From positions 1 through 64,000 of the forward strand of contig VGCC01000003.1 in NCBI GenBank assembly GCA_016870195.1: a stretch of 64,000 nt of DNA. Reading direction: 5' to 3'. The stretch is from Actinomycetota bacterium (GTDB lineage: Bacteria; Actinomycetota; Actinomycetes; S36-B12). The notes under the pieces were generated by a model that did no database searches, was not told the DNA's origin, and saw nothing but the letters and a program-made list of their open reading frames with translations. Shown in pieces: positions 9,626 to 19,738 of the stretch. The position numbers and the translations under genes were made by a program. Position 1 is the first letter of the stretch; each line of letters starts with the position of its first letter.

Positions 9626-10051
9626 TCATGCATTTGTGTCTTTGTCTGAAGACCGAACGGAAGCGATGGCAACCACGATCAGGAAGATCGCCACGGCGAT
9701 GAGGCTCTCCTCTCCCGCGGGTGCCCAGTAGACGTCGGCCAGATTCAGGATGAGGGCGAGCTCATCGAGGATGAGCGCCCAGCCGATGCCGTACAGGATC
9801 GGGCGAAGCTTCGAAGTGGAGCTCATCGACGACCACCCGGCACCGATCACCCAGGCGAGGGTCATCACGAACAGGATCGTCAACCCGAAGATCGCATGAT
9901 GGATGTGCACCCCGCCGACCATCAGTCCGCCATCGGTGCCCGCCCCCTACACGTGCAGCGCCGTGGTGATGATCCGCGTAACGACAAAGGTGATGAGGAA
10001 GGACACCAGCACCCAGCGCGCCCGCCAGCGCGGCGACGCGGGAGTGGACAC
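9626..10051 (-). pseudogene. small integral membrane protein interrupted by an in-frame TAG
   Basis: Continuous frame VSTPASPRWRARWVLVSFLITFVVTRIITTALHV*GAGTDGGLMVGGVHIHHAIFGLTILFVMTLAWVIGAGW...; amber codon at 9947-9949 (minus strand). Confidence 0.6.
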
Positions 10052-10817
10052 GGCCGGAATCTATCCGACTGCGCGCCCATGGCGGGCACTGATCGCGAGT
10101 GCCGATCAGTCGTAGGGATTGACCGGCTGCTCGATCTGCACGATCTCCTCGGCATCGAGCAGCGGCATCACCGTATCGGAGTTGGTGGCGCCACCGGGCA
10201 CCCATGTGCCATTGCTGCACTACCGCGGCGCGCAGAGCTGGAGTCGCCGACGCTTCACGCTTCGCAGTGATGCCAGGCGGCTTGCGCGCCGATCGACCGG
10301 AGTCGTTCACCCCGACGGCCTCGCTGGCCCGCGTGACCGTGGCCGACTGGTCCCAGTACGAGACGGAGCAAAAAGCACTTCGGCAGAAGTCCGCTAACCG
10401 CCAGAAAGCCACTAGTGAGGTAGTCAACTGCATGGCGGTCTAGCGTCTCGAATATTCGCGATGGATCGAACGTCATTCCTCGCTGGCCTTGCCCACGAGT
10501 TCCGAGGCGAATGCGCATAACGCGAACGCCTGCTGGATTCGTTCGCCCGCTTCTTCAGCGAATTGAATGTTCGGAGGCGTGGGGGTCACCCACCCAGGAT
10601 AGGCCATTTCGAGCTGGCTGAACCACGAACGCTGACTCGCCCATGCGAGTCGCGTGGAGTCGGAAGAGAGTGGGCGGCCGGGTCGAAACGTGTGGTGCAT
10701 CTCTTCCCCCGAGGTGCCAAAGCGAGCGGATCGCTACGCTACATTCCGGCGTTAACCGTCGCACGTGAGCGGTTGGCATGTGAAATGCCTAGAGACCGAC
10801 GATTCGATGGGTGGACG

Positions 10818-12356
10818 ATGACGGGAATCAGGGGACGAGTGCGGAGTCTCTCCACGTTCGGGTGTGCCGCCATGCTCATCGCGAGTGGAGCGCTCGTGGC
10901 CTCTGGAGCTCATGCGGCGACCACGGCAGATCCGGCTTTCACTCCTCGACTAACGTTCCATACGTGCCCACCGAAGTCGAAGCCGACCGGTGTGCGCTGT
11001 GCCCGATTGACCGTGCCGCTGGATTGGCGTAGCCCCCAGGATGGGCGCACCACGACGATCAACGTGAGGATCATGCGCTCGCCGAAGAGCACGGGAGGTC
11101 TGACGTTCAATCCGGGAGGCCCCGGCGGCTCGGGCATCGACGCCTTCCCCTCTTTCTACTCATTGCTCCCGGACGAGGTCGTGTCCGAGATGGATTTCGT
11201 CGGATGGGATCCGCGAGGGGTAGCGGGGAGTGGGCCCACGATCAAGGGGTGCGAGGTAGCCGAGTCCCTCCCACCTGCAACCGGTCCGGTGGACTGGAAG
11301 GCGTTCTGGCAGGAGACCGCGGATGCGGCACGGGTGAACAACGCTGCATGTCTGGCAGCCAACCCCGATGCCGCGCCGTACGTCGGAACGTGGCAGGTGA
11401 TCCGTGATCTCGATGCGCTCCGAGTGGCATTGGGCTATTCAGCCTGGAACTACTGGGGCATGAGCTATGGCACGCGGATCGGCCACGCGTACGCGAGCAC
11501 CTTCCCTGGACGAGTGCGAACGTTGGTCATGGATGGCAGCGTCATGGCGAACGAGAGCGTCTACCGATTCGGCACCTCGTTTCCGGCGAACTACTGGATG
11601 ACCTTGCAGATGTTCCCCGCACTTGCTGCCCCATCTTCTGCTCGCAAGATGAAGGTAATCAACGAATATCTCGATAGCTCCGTCGTAACCTTGCCGGATG
11701 GGACGCAGTTCACCCGCTGGGACTTTGCTGAACAACTTCGATTCCTGCTCACATCACAGAGCCAATACCCCGGAGCTCGAGCCCTCATCAACAATCTCTA
11801 TGTCGGTATCACAGCGTCAACGGCGGAGGATCGTGCGGCCAGCTTGGAGGTGGTAGCAGCTATCGCGACATCGCTGCGCGAGGTCCTCGATGAGTCCAAG
11901 AAGTCCGCGCCCGTCCAAGTGCTCGTTAATTGCTCGGATTTCGGTGATCGTCCCACCGTGGAGCAGCTCGCCATTGCGTCGGATCCCGTGAGTCGGAATT
12001 TTGGATCGACCCTTCCCGCGTTCATGGGCAACTCCTCGTCGTGTTTCGGGCTGTCCCCGGAAGATCTCTCGCCGGTGCTCACTAATAGGGCTCGCATGAT
12101 CAGCCTGGAGACCCCTCCCGTATTCGTGCTTTCCTCAGGAGACGCAGCGACCCCGTGGGTGTGGGGCCGGAGTCTTGCCAACACATTCTCAGGGTCCCGC
12201 ACCATCACCTATGACGGAACCCAGCATGTGGCGTATCTCTTCGTCCCATCAACTTGCGTCAATGAGCCGGTGACCCGCTATCTGCTGACACGTGAACTGC
12301 CACCTAGGGACCTCACCTGCGCCTACGCACCAGGTGGTCCATCACCCTTGCGCTAG
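10818..12356 (+). CDS. secreted alpha/beta hydrolase, tripeptidyl aminopeptidase (TAP)-like
   Basis: Signal peptide; LTFNPGGPGGSGID, DFVGWDPRGVAGSGP, WGMSYGTRIGHAYASTFPGRVRTLVMDG nucleophile elbow; C-terminal TAP-like segment. Confidence 0.9.
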   Translation: MTGIRGRVRSLSTFGCAAMLIASGALVASGAHAATTADPAFTPRLTFHTCPPKSKPTGVRCARLTVPLDWRSPQDGRTTTINVRIMRSPKSTGGLTFNPGGPGGSGIDAFPSFYSLLPDEVVSEMDFVGWDPRGVAGSGPTIKGCEVAESLPPATGPVDWKAFWQETADAARVNNAACLAANPDAAPYVGTWQVIRDLDALRVALGYSAWNYWGMSYGTRIGHAYASTFPGRVRTLVMDGSVMANESVYRFGTSFPANYWMTLQMFPALAAPSSARKMKVINEYLDSSVVTLPDGTQFTRWDFAEQLRFLLTSQSQYPGARALINNLYVGITASTAEDRAASLEVVAAIATSLREVLDESKKSAPVQVLVNCSDFGDRPTVEQLAIASDPVSRNFGSTLPAFMGNSSSCFGLSPEDLSPVLTNRARMISLETPPVFVLSSGDAATPWVWGRSLANTFSGSRTITYDGTQHVAYLFVPSTCVNEPVTRYLLTRELPPRDLTCAYAPGGPSPLR

Positions 12357-12435
12357 GGCACCTCCGCGAACGGGACCTACGCGTCGTCGACGACCATCCC
12401 GGGAGTCTGAGTGTGGTGGAGATTCGCAGCGATCG

Positions 12436-13161
12436 TCACGGTGTGGCGAGACGAACCTGTGGCACTGTGTCGATCGTGATCTGGACGTCAGGACCGGCAG
12501 CACAGGACAGGATGTGACCACCGGCGTTGTGTGAGGCCGTCAGGCCGTGCAAATGCAGCCCGGGCTGTCCGACACCGAGAGCAGTCGTTCCCTGGCGAAA
12601 ACCCACCAGGACTGCGCGCACGGATCCACGCGGGAACACTGTCTGGGAGGCGACGACCTCCGCTAGGGGCTTGAAGGGCGGTGGAACGGGACTCACGCTG
12701 CGCGCCTCCAGGTCCGAGAACGTTCCCCGCACCCGCACTGCGACGATTCCGTCCGTGGACCCGGCGAGGGTGTCGATGATGGGGGTGAGTTGATCGCACC
12801 GCGTTCCCGGCGGAACGGGACCACTGCGCTCGGGCTGGAACCGGACGGCCTGAAGGAAAGGTGTCCGCAGGTCGGGATCAACTGGCCGGGGCACGCCGTC
12901 GGTCTTCACCTGGTAGGCGCGTCCGCCCACCATGACGAACTCACCGTCAAGGTTGTCGAAGGTACCGAGCCCGAGGGTTTCGTCGGTGAGGACCGAACCA
13001 ATGGCGGCCAGACCGCGGAAGTCCGGTTGCGTCAGATACGCGAAGGTGCCAACCTGCACCAGATCGTCGTCGGTGCGAGGTGCCGCGGCAGCAGGAAGAA
13101 CCATCGCGATGGCGGACGCGACCACCACCGTGAGTGTTGCCAGACGAAAACGTGGAGACAT
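12436..13161 (-). CDS. secreted alpha-acetolactate decarboxylase-like protein
   Basis: Signal peptide, then VQVGTFAYLTQPDFRG...LGLGTFDNLDGEFVMVGGRAYQVKTDG...LHGLTASHNAGGHILSC, matching BudA/AlsD architecture. Confidence 0.75.
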   Translation of the reverse strand: MSPRFRLATLTVVVASAIAMVLPAAAAPRTDDDLVQVGTFAYLTQPDFRGLAAIGSVLTDETLGLGTFDNLDGEFVMVGGRAYQVKTDGVPRPVDPDLRTPFLQAVRFQPERSGPVPPGTRCDQLTPIIDTLAGSTDGIVAVRVRGTFSDLEARSVSPVPPPFKPLAEVVASQTVFPRGSVRAVLVGFRQGTTALGVGQPGLHLHGLTASHNAGGHILSCAAGPDVQITIDTVPQVRLATP

Positions 13162-13268
13162 GGAATCCTCACCTCGGAGTTCGGAAGCGTGGGGCACTCG
13201 GGAATTCCCCCCTCGCTCTCTGGTCACGCGTCTGCGCAGGATTTCCCACGTAGGGTTCGGCCTATCTG

Positions 13269-13574
13269 ATGGTCGTGAGAAGGGACCGCGTGACTCACCC
13301 CCGGGGCACCCCGCTGAAGAATCCGCGGTCCTGGGCATCCCTCCTGCTCGGTGCAGTTGCCCTCGGAACCGGTTTGGCCTGGATGTTGGCCGCCGCATGG
13401 GGGGTCGCCCCGCTCGACGCGTTCATCGCAGGAGTGGCCGAACGCACCGGACTGACCGTGGGAACGGTGATCATCCTCATGTCGAGTGTTTTCCTGGCCG
13501 GGATCTTCCTGCTCAGATCACGTCCGGGCTGGGGGACGCTCATCGCATTCGTCGGCGTCGGGGTCATCATCGAC
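13269..13574 (+). pseudogene. YczE-like membrane protein, N-terminal half (interrupted by island)
   Basis: SWASLLLGAVALGTGLAWMLAAAWGVAPLDAFIAGVAERTGLTVGTVIILMSSVFLAGIFLLRSRPGWGTLIAFVGVGVIID, after which similarity stops. Complementary half at 54598..54901. Confidence 0.72.
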
Positions 13575-13617
13575 AAGCAGACTTGCAGGGGTGCCAAATG
13601 GCAACTGAATCCCTATC

Positions 13618-13635
13618 GCTCACACTTGTGTGAGC
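13618..13635. promoter_or_regulatory. perfect inverted repeat upstream of aldehyde dehydrogenase gene
   Basis: GCTCACAC-TT-GTGTGAGC; 8-bp arms, about 50 bp upstream of the ALDH start. Confidence 0.6.
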
Positions 13636-13686
13636 ATCTATCCCTGATAGTCAGATCGTCACCGCACATTACGCCGATGGAAGGAA

Positions 13687-15087
13687 ATGACGATGGTTTC
13701 CCCTTATGGAACTCAGTCCTCGGTTCAGCTGGTCGTGGAACGGGCACGAGGGGCGCAGGATCGCTGGTGGGGTGCCGCGCCTAGCGAGCGAGCGACGGCC
13801 ATTGAGGCGATCGCTGATGAGGTGGATCGTCACGTCGAGGAGCTTGCGCAGACAGCCAACGAGGAAACCCACCTGGGTATGCCCAGACTCACGGGCGAGG
13901 TGGCCCGCACGACCTTCCAACTTCGAATGTTCGCAGGGGCGCTGCGAGCGGGGTCAATTCTGAATGCTCAGTCCGAGGCGTCGGTTCCCGGACCGCCTCC
14001 GCAGGGGCATCCCGCTATCACGCGACGTTATGTGCCGATTGGAGTGGTGGCCATCTTCGGAGCGAGCAACTTCCCCTTCGCTTTTGGAGTGGTCGGCGGG
14101 GACACGGCCTCAGCCTTAGCGGCCGGCTGCGCGGTGGTTGTCAAGGAGCACCCCGGGCACCCACGCTTGAGTCAGAGACTTCTGACGCTCGCGCGCTCGG
14201 CCCTCGCCTCCATCGAAGCTCCAGAAGACCTCGTCGGTTCAGTCGCGGGAATCCAGGAAGGAATCGAACTCGTCGGTGCCCCGGGTGTTCGTGCCGTCGG
14301 GTTCACTGGGTCACTAGCCGCCGGCCGCGCTTTGCACGACGTCGCCGCGAGGCGGCCTGATCCGATCCCCTTCTTTGGCGAGCTCAGCAGTCTCAACCCC
14401 GTCGTCATTACTCCTGAAGCTGCGCGCACCAGATCCGAGGAGATCGCTGCGGGGTTCGTGGAGTCAATGACTTTGGGAGCCGGTCAGTTCTGTACCAAAC
14501 CCGCAGTCCTCATTGCACCCACGAGCGCCGGGTTGGCGGAGAAGGCCATTGCGTTGCTCGAAGGTCTTCCGGGCATGACGCTTCTAACTCCGGACATCGC
14601 GGCCCGGTACTATCAAGGGATAGCGACGTTTGTCGGCCGACCGGAGTTGAAGGTCTCGTCATCCAGTACCACCTCGGACGGTCAGGTGACCGCGACCATA
14701 ATCGAATCTACTCTCGAAGAGTTCTTGAACCCGGATAGTCCCGTCCGTCACGAGTGCTTCGGACCCAGTGCGGTCATCGTGACATACGAGGATCCTCGCC
14801 AGGCTCTGGAAGTCTTGAACATTGACGAGGGAGTCCTCGTCGGGTGCGTGCATGGTGTCGATGGCGAGGAGATCGCAGCGGACTTCTTGCACGCGTTAGA
14901 GCGTCGTGCTGGTCGAGTGGTTTGGAACGGCTGGCCCACGGGCGTGGCAGTCGCTGGCGCTCAGATGCACGGTGGCCCCTGGCCAGCGTCCACGCAAAGC
15001 GTCCACACTTCAGTTGGTTTGAATGCCGTCTACCGCTTTGCCCGCCCGGTGGCCTTGCAGGACTGGCCATCGTGGGTCGAAGTGTAA
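13687..15087 (+). CDS. aldehyde dehydrogenase, alpha-ketoglutarate semialdehyde dehydrogenase (KGSADH)-like
   Basis: IGVVAIFGASNFPFAFGVVGGDTASALAAGCAVVVKEHPGHP..., FGELSSLNPVVITP, GAGQFCTKP, NGWPTGVAV. Confidence 0.9.
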   Translation: MTMVSPYGTQSSVQLVVERARGAQDRWWGAAPSERATAIEAIADEVDRHVEELAQTANEETHLGMPRLTGEVARTTFQLRMFAGALRAGSILNAQSEASVPGPPPQGHPAITRRYVPIGVVAIFGASNFPFAFGVVGGDTASALAAGCAVVVKEHPGHPRLSQRLLTLARSALASIEAPEDLVGSVAGIQEGIELVGAPGVRAVGFTGSLAAGRALHDVAARRPDPIPFFGELSSLNPVVITPEAARTRSEEIAAGFVESMTLGAGQFCTKPAVLIAPTSAGLAEKAIALLEGLPGMTLLTPDIAARYYQGIATFVGRPELKVSSSSTTSDGQVTATIIESTLEEFLNPDSPVRHECFGPSAVIVTYEDPRQALEVLNIDEGVLVGCVHGVDGEEIAADFLHALERRAGRVVWNGWPTGVAVAGAQMHGGPWPASTQSVHTSVGLNAVYRFARPVALQDWPSWVEV

Positions 15088-15341
15088 AGACGGCCTCAGC
15101 CATATCCAATCTGGTGGACGCGGAAGGCCGACGAGTTTGGACGCGAGAAGCACCTCAACGGCACGCGATCATCAACGGAGACTTGTCGGGCGCATTGTTG
15201 GTCCCCGTTATATCGACGCTTGAGCAGGATTACAGAGTTGTGACGTTAGATCTCAAGGTACCGGCGTATTCATCGCTGCAGTCTTTGAGCGTCCATGTCG
15301 GCGACCCGGTGACGATCGACAAAGGAAGGGATCGTCTCTGA
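15070..15341 (+). pseudogene. gene remnant, perhaps C-terminus of an M42-type peptidase
   Basis: No clear start; frame reads VKTASAISNLVDAEGRRVWTREAPQRHAIINGDLSGALLVPVISTLEQDYRVVTLDLKVPAYSSLQSLSVHVGDPVTIDKGRDRL*. M42 assignment is a weak resemblance only. Confidence 0.3.
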
Positions 15342-15724
15342 AGTGTGGGCAATGGTCACCGAACACCAAACCTCGATCCCGACTGGCTTGATTCGCGCGC
15401 GTCCCCCCTGCTGTCGCGTGGAACACGTGGAGAGCACCCGCAGGTTGTGGGCGCCTCGGGACTCTTCATGAACGGGGCATCACCTAACTGAGAACGGGCT
15501 TCTCCGGATAAAAGTTGAGCGGCACGGGTTCATCTCAACTCGGAGGACATGAGGGTGCTGTGTCAGACCACTGCCTTGCGTGCAGAGGACAAAGTCTGGG
15601 CGATCTGCGGCGACGTCCGAGATGAAAGCATGCACGGCCGGCATGCTGTTGACCTAAATCGCTCGACACCTCGAACCTGCAGGCGCCCAGTCTGCGCTGA
15701 TACGATCGCCAACCAGTGGGGGAC

Positions 15725-16030
15725 ACCCTTCTTGCGGTTCCGTCAGCCAGAATCACCGCCAGGTTCTCGGCCACTACGCAGCAGTCGAATCGCATCCCTA
15801 CAACAGCATTCGCACCGAGTTGTCTGGTGTGCTCCGTCATCCGTTCGATCGCTTGTTCACGTGCCCGATCAATCAAAGCGGTGTAGTGCCGCACCTCGGC
15901 AACGTGCAGAGCCTCGGCCCCGCCTGTGAACCCCTTGGCGACGCGGACACTGCGCGCCGGGATGCCTCAACAAAGTCCGAAATACTGATTGACCTCATGG
16001 CCAGGTATGTCGAAGGCCGCGACCGCCAAC
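15725..16030 (-). pseudogene. YbjQ/UPF0145-like heavy-metal-binding domain protein, degraded
   Basis: Minus frame FDIPGHEVNQYFGLC*GIPARSVRVAKGFTGGAEALHVAEVRHYTALIDRAREQAIERMTEHTRQLGANAVVGMRFDCC...; in-frame TGA and scrambled C-terminus. Confidence 0.55.
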
Positions 16031-16481
16031 ACATCACCTCGCATAGTTGAGTATGGCACTCGTTCAGGACGTCGGCTGCTCATCCATCAACTGGACCCGC
16101 ACCTGTCTATCACCCATGCAGGCCCCAAAACGAAGAATCAACGTGCGACAAATGGAAATCTGTCCGCTAGGGGTTCAGAATCGTGTTTAGGCTCTTGTCA
16201 GTATTCGACTCACTGTACGGGAGCGCTGGCCCGACTTGAATGTGACGAAGTACGTGAGGAACATACGGTCACCAGTGCCCAAACCACGTCGTTCGCGTCA
16301 AATCCTCAACGACTACTAGAGCCCGCTGCTTGAGCCAGTCAATGTTTTGCGTAGTCCTATAGCTGTCGTGTGACCAATACATCTTTGTTCCCCGCGTCAT
16401 GTTAGCCGAGAATCAACAAGGCCTCTATGAGATCCAACCCCTTCACAATCCTTGACGCTTGGGAGGAGGGCACCATAGTAT

Positions 16482-16493
16482 AGAAACGTTTCC
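16482..16493. promoter_or_regulatory. LacI-type operator candidate (site 1)
   Basis: AGAAACGTTTCC; matches GGAAACGWTWCC with central CG; followed by CCAGAATTCTGG palindrome. Confidence 0.6.
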
Positions 16494-16505
16494 AGAATTC
16501 TGGAG

Positions 16506-17648
16506 GTGGCTGTGGAGACGCCGTGTAGTGACGTCCCAGACCTCACGATCGAACGGATTGAGACCACTGCAATCCGAGTTCCTTTGGATCGCGTTTATCA
16601 GGGAAGTCACTACAAGATGACTCACCGATCCACGATAGTCACCAGACTTCACACCCGCAGTGGGCTGGTCGGAGAGGCTTACGTGGGTGACGAAGACGCT
16701 GGGCTCAAGGAAATCGTGGGCATCATTCGTCAAGAGATAGTGCCGCGACTGATAGGCAGTGATGCTTTCGCGGTCGAGCGATGCTGGGAAATAGCGAGAC
16801 CGGCCACCTGGGACATCCTGCGCGATCGCCGGCTGGGGCTCGTGGCGACCGCCTGCATCGACGCTGCGATCTGGGATGTCATCGGTCGCGCGCTTCAAAT
16901 GCCACTTTGGCGATTGTGGGGTGGATACCGGAAGCAGGTTCCCGTTATCACTATAGGGGGCTACTACGCCGAGAATGCGAACATCGAAGCCGAGGTGAGC
17001 AATCTCGTTGAGGAACAGTTTGCCGGCATGAAGTTCAAAGTTGGCGGTCTGACACCAAGAGAGGATGCGACGCGGGTTCAACGGGCTCGGCGTGCCGCGG
17101 GAGATGATTTCGCCCTTGCCGTCGATGCCAACCAAGGTTGGACTCCAAGCGAAGCGATTGAGTTCGCGCGTCGCGTCCAAGACTGCAACTTGCTTTGGTT
17201 CGAAGAGCCATGTCAATGGCACAACGATCGTCGCGCAATGCGTGACGTGCGGCTCGGCGCGGGGATTCCCGTGTGTGCTGGGCAGTCGGAGTTGTCAGCT
17301 GCCGGCTGCCGTGATCTTATGGAAGTGGGATCTATCGACTACTGCAATTTCGATAGTTCATGGTCCGGCGGACCAACTGAGTGGCGTCGAGTTGCAGGGA
17401 TGGCGGCGGTCTACGACGTCAAGATGGCTCACCATGAAGAGGCTCACATCGCGGGACATCTTCTTGCGTCAATCCCACACGGGACTTTCCTGGAATTGTT
17501 TCATCCACAGCGTGACCCCATTTGGCACAGCCTCGTGGTCAATCGCCCAAAGCTTGAGAATGGGTTCATGAGTTTGCCCAGTGCGCCGGGCCTCGGCTGG
17601 GAACTGGACGCTGACTACATTCGCAAGTATGAAATTGAGGGATTGTGA
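16506..17648 (+). CDS. enolase superfamily (mandelate racemase/muconate lactonizing) enzyme, paralog 1
   Basis: GMKFKVGG, LAVDANQGW, LLWFEEPCQWHND, MAHHEEAHIAGHLLASIPHG. Confidence 0.9.
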   Translation: MAVETPCSDVPDLTIERIETTAIRVPLDRVYQGSHYKMTHRSTIVTRLHTRSGLVGEAYVGDEDAGLKEIVGIIRQEIVPRLIGSDAFAVERCWEIARPATWDILRDRRLGLVATACIDAAIWDVIGRALQMPLWRLWGGYRKQVPVITIGGYYAENANIEAEVSNLVEEQFAGMKFKVGGLTPREDATRVQRARRAAGDDFALAVDANQGWTPSEAIEFARRVQDCNLLWFEEPCQWHNDRRAMRDVRLGAGIPVCAGQSELSAAGCRDLMEVGSIDYCNFDSSWSGGPTEWRRVAGMAAVYDVKMAHHEEAHIAGHLLASIPHGTFLELFHPQRDPIWHSLVVNRPKLENGFMSLPSAPGLGWELDADYIRKYEIEGL

Positions 17649-17711
17649 AGCACAACCACCGAGAACACACTTGCGACGATCTGTGAGTGCGAATTCAGGA
17701 ACGAGGTTTAC

Positions 17712-18734
17712 TTGGTTATGGGCAGTATGAGAATGAATCAGGCGATTGCCACGGCGCTTGCTGAAGAAATGCGGGAGAATTCGTCTGTGATTGTCATGGG
17801 CGAGGACGTGGCCGATGCCGGTGGCCCATTCAAGACCTCTGAAGGGCTCCTCAAGGAGTTCGGCCCAAAACGTGTGCGGGATACGCCAATTTCCGAGATG
17901 GGCTTCACCGGAGCAGCAGTAGGTGCTGCCGCATTAGGACTTCGACCGGTGGTTGAAATCATGTTCGTCGAGTTCCTCGGTGTCGCCCTGGATGCCGTTG
18001 TGACGGAAGCGGCGAAGTTTCGATACCTGAGTCAGGGGCAGGTATCTTGTCCAATGGTCGTTCGAGCATCGATTGGCAGTGGGCTGGGTTTTGGTTGCCA
18101 ACACAGCCAGACTTTGGAGAATTGGGTAGCCGCTACGCCGGGGCTGAAGGTGGCGTGTCCAAGCGATCCGCAGTCTGCCTACGGCTTGCTAAAGGCGGCA
18201 ATTCGCGATCCCGATCCAGTTATCTTTCTTGAGCCCCGTGCGTTGTATGCGAGCCGCGGAGAAGTGGTGACGGGTCCGGACGGCCTGCTCGAACTGGGAC
18301 GGGCACGCATCGCGCGTGAAGGAACGAAGGCTACCGTCGTTACGCTTGGAAGGACCACGAGCCTGACTCGCGCAGCTGCCCAGCAGGCGAATCTAGATAT
18401 CGAAATCATCGACCTTCTTTCCCTGGTTCCTTGGGATGTCAAGACCGTATGCGCATCAGTCAAGAGGACCGGGCGGTTAGTTGTAATTGAAGAAGCGCCG
18501 CATTCGGGAGGATGGGGATCGGAAATCATCTCAACTATCACGGCCCAAGCATTTGCATCACTGGACGCAGCACCATTTCGCATTACCGCCCCTGATGTAC
18601 CCGTTCCCTATCAACGGGATCTCGAGGCCCTCTACTTGCCTTCGGAGTCGGAGATCGTGAGGCAGTTGGAGTCCTACCTCGTCACGGGTGTGGTACCGCA
18701 GCCTTGGTGGACGCAGGAAGGGATTGCACGATGA
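17712..18734 (+). CDS. 2-oxo acid dehydrogenase-type E1 component, beta subunit
   Basis: MNQAIATALAEEMRENSSVIVMGEDVADAGGPFKTSEGLLKEFGPKRVRDTPISEMGFTGAAVGAA..., VIFLEPRALY, LVVIEEAPHSGGWGSEI. Confidence 0.93.
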   Translation: MVMGSMRMNQAIATALAEEMRENSSVIVMGEDVADAGGPFKTSEGLLKEFGPKRVRDTPISEMGFTGAAVGAAALGLRPVVEIMFVEFLGVALDAVVTEAAKFRYLSQGQVSCPMVVRASIGSGLGFGCQHSQTLENWVAATPGLKVACPSDPQSAYGLLKAAIRDPDPVIFLEPRALYASRGEVVTGPDGLLELGRARIAREGTKATVVTLGRTTSLTRAAAQQANLDIEIIDLLSLVPWDVKTVCASVKRTGRLVVIEEAPHSGGWGSEIISTITAQAFASLDAAPFRITAPDVPVPYQRDLEALYLPSESEIVRQLESYLVTGVVPQPWWTQEGIAR

Positions 18735-19738
18735 GCCAGATGACTATGACGCCAGTTCAGCGTCGCGACGTCTTACGGGATGACCCACTCGCTCAGTACT
18801 CTCGAATGCTGGAGATTCGCCATTTCGAAGAACTGGTCAACGAGCTCTTCGCCCAAGGTGAGATCCACGGGACGACCCATCTGTGTCTTGGTCAAGAAGC
18901 TCTGGCTGTAGGAATAGCCGCCGAATTGCCTACAGATCATGCCGTCGCAGCGACGTACCGTGGTCACGGCGTGGCGCTGGCTTTGGGTATGACGCCGCAA
19001 GTTGTGTTGGCGGAAATCATGGGCCGTTCGGCTGGATGCGTCGGTGGTGTGGGTGGTTCCATGCATCTTTGCGACATGAGCGTCGGGCTGCTCCCAACCT
19101 CGGCAATAATCGGCGCGGGAATACCCATCGCTGCCGGGGCTGCCCTGGCTTACCAGACGCTAGAAGAGCAGTCAGTCGCGGTAGCCATCTTCGGTGACGG
19201 CGCTGCGAACATCGGGGCCTTCCATGAAGGTCTCAACCTCGCTGCTGTGTGGAAGTTGCCGGTCGTGTTCGTGATCGACAACAACGTCTATGGAGAGTAT
19301 TCGAGAATTGATCGTACGACTCCATTCGAGGACCTGCATCTCCGGTCTGCCTCATATGGGATACCTGGCGTCACGGTGGATGGAATGGATTCCGATCTAG
19401 TGCAAGACACGATGAGGGTCGCTCTCGAGCGAGCCAGGAATGGACAAGGGCCCACCTTGATCGAGGCCAAGACTTATCGGTTTGCCGGGCATTCACGTGC
19501 CGATACGGCGCCATATCGTCCCGAAGGTGAACTAGAGCAGTGGAAGAAGAGGGACCCTTTACTGGTTACGAAGCAGCGACTGCTGAAAAAGGGTGCGGCA
19601 TCTGAGGATCAGTTAGATCAACTCGAAGCGACGATCAAGGAAGAACTCGAATCCGTGTTGGACGAGGTGAGGAGCCTTCCTTCCCCGAATCCGGCGGCCA
19701 TGTTTGATCACATTTACGCCGAGCAGGTGAGCGTTTGA
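18731..19738 (+). CDS. 2-oxo acid dehydrogenase-type E1 component, alpha subunit
   Basis: ThDP motif FGDGAANIGAFHEGLNLAAVWKLPVVFVIDNN; EAKTYRFAGHSRAD. Confidence 0.93.
   Translation: MSQMTMTPVQRRDVLRDDPLAQYSRMLEIRHFEELVNELFAQGEIHGTTHLCLGQEALAVGIAAELPTDHAVAATYRGHGVALALGMTPQVVLAEIMGRSAGCVGGVGGSMHLCDMSVGLLPTSAIIGAGIPIAAGAALAYQTLEEQSVAVAIFGDGAANIGAFHEGLNLAAVWKLPVVFVIDNNVYGEYSRIDRTTPFEDLHLRSASYGIPGVTVDGMDSDLVQDTMRVALERARNGQGPTLIEAKTYRFAGHSRADTAPYRPEGELEQWKKRDPLLVTKQRLLKKGAASEDQLDQLEATIKEELESVLDEVRSLPSPNPAAMFDHIYAEQVSV

Noticed and set aside
10108-10215. Possible C-terminal gene remnant on minus strand (GTWVPGGATNSDTVMPLLDAEEIVQIEQPVNPYD*)
   Set aside because: Peptide-like and plausible, but there is no upstream continuation or family match; not enough support to call.
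9762-10433. Minus-strand 223-aa ORF overlapping the membrane protein fragment
   Set aside because: Arg/Gly-rich frame-shadow of the 9626..10051 frame; low-complexity composition with no domain.
15730-16030. Selenocysteine at the in-frame TGA of the YbjQ-like gene
   Set aside because: No SECIS-like structure noted, no selenoprotein history in the family, and the C-terminus is also degraded, so pseudogene is the better reading.
16443-17222. Long antisense ORF (259 aa) opposite MR/MLE paralog 1
   Set aside because: Antisense shadow of a clearly coding strand; no recognisable domain. The same reasoning applies to 21422..22420 -, 27145..28035 -, 33241..34104 -, 53750..54691 - and 55901..57097 +.
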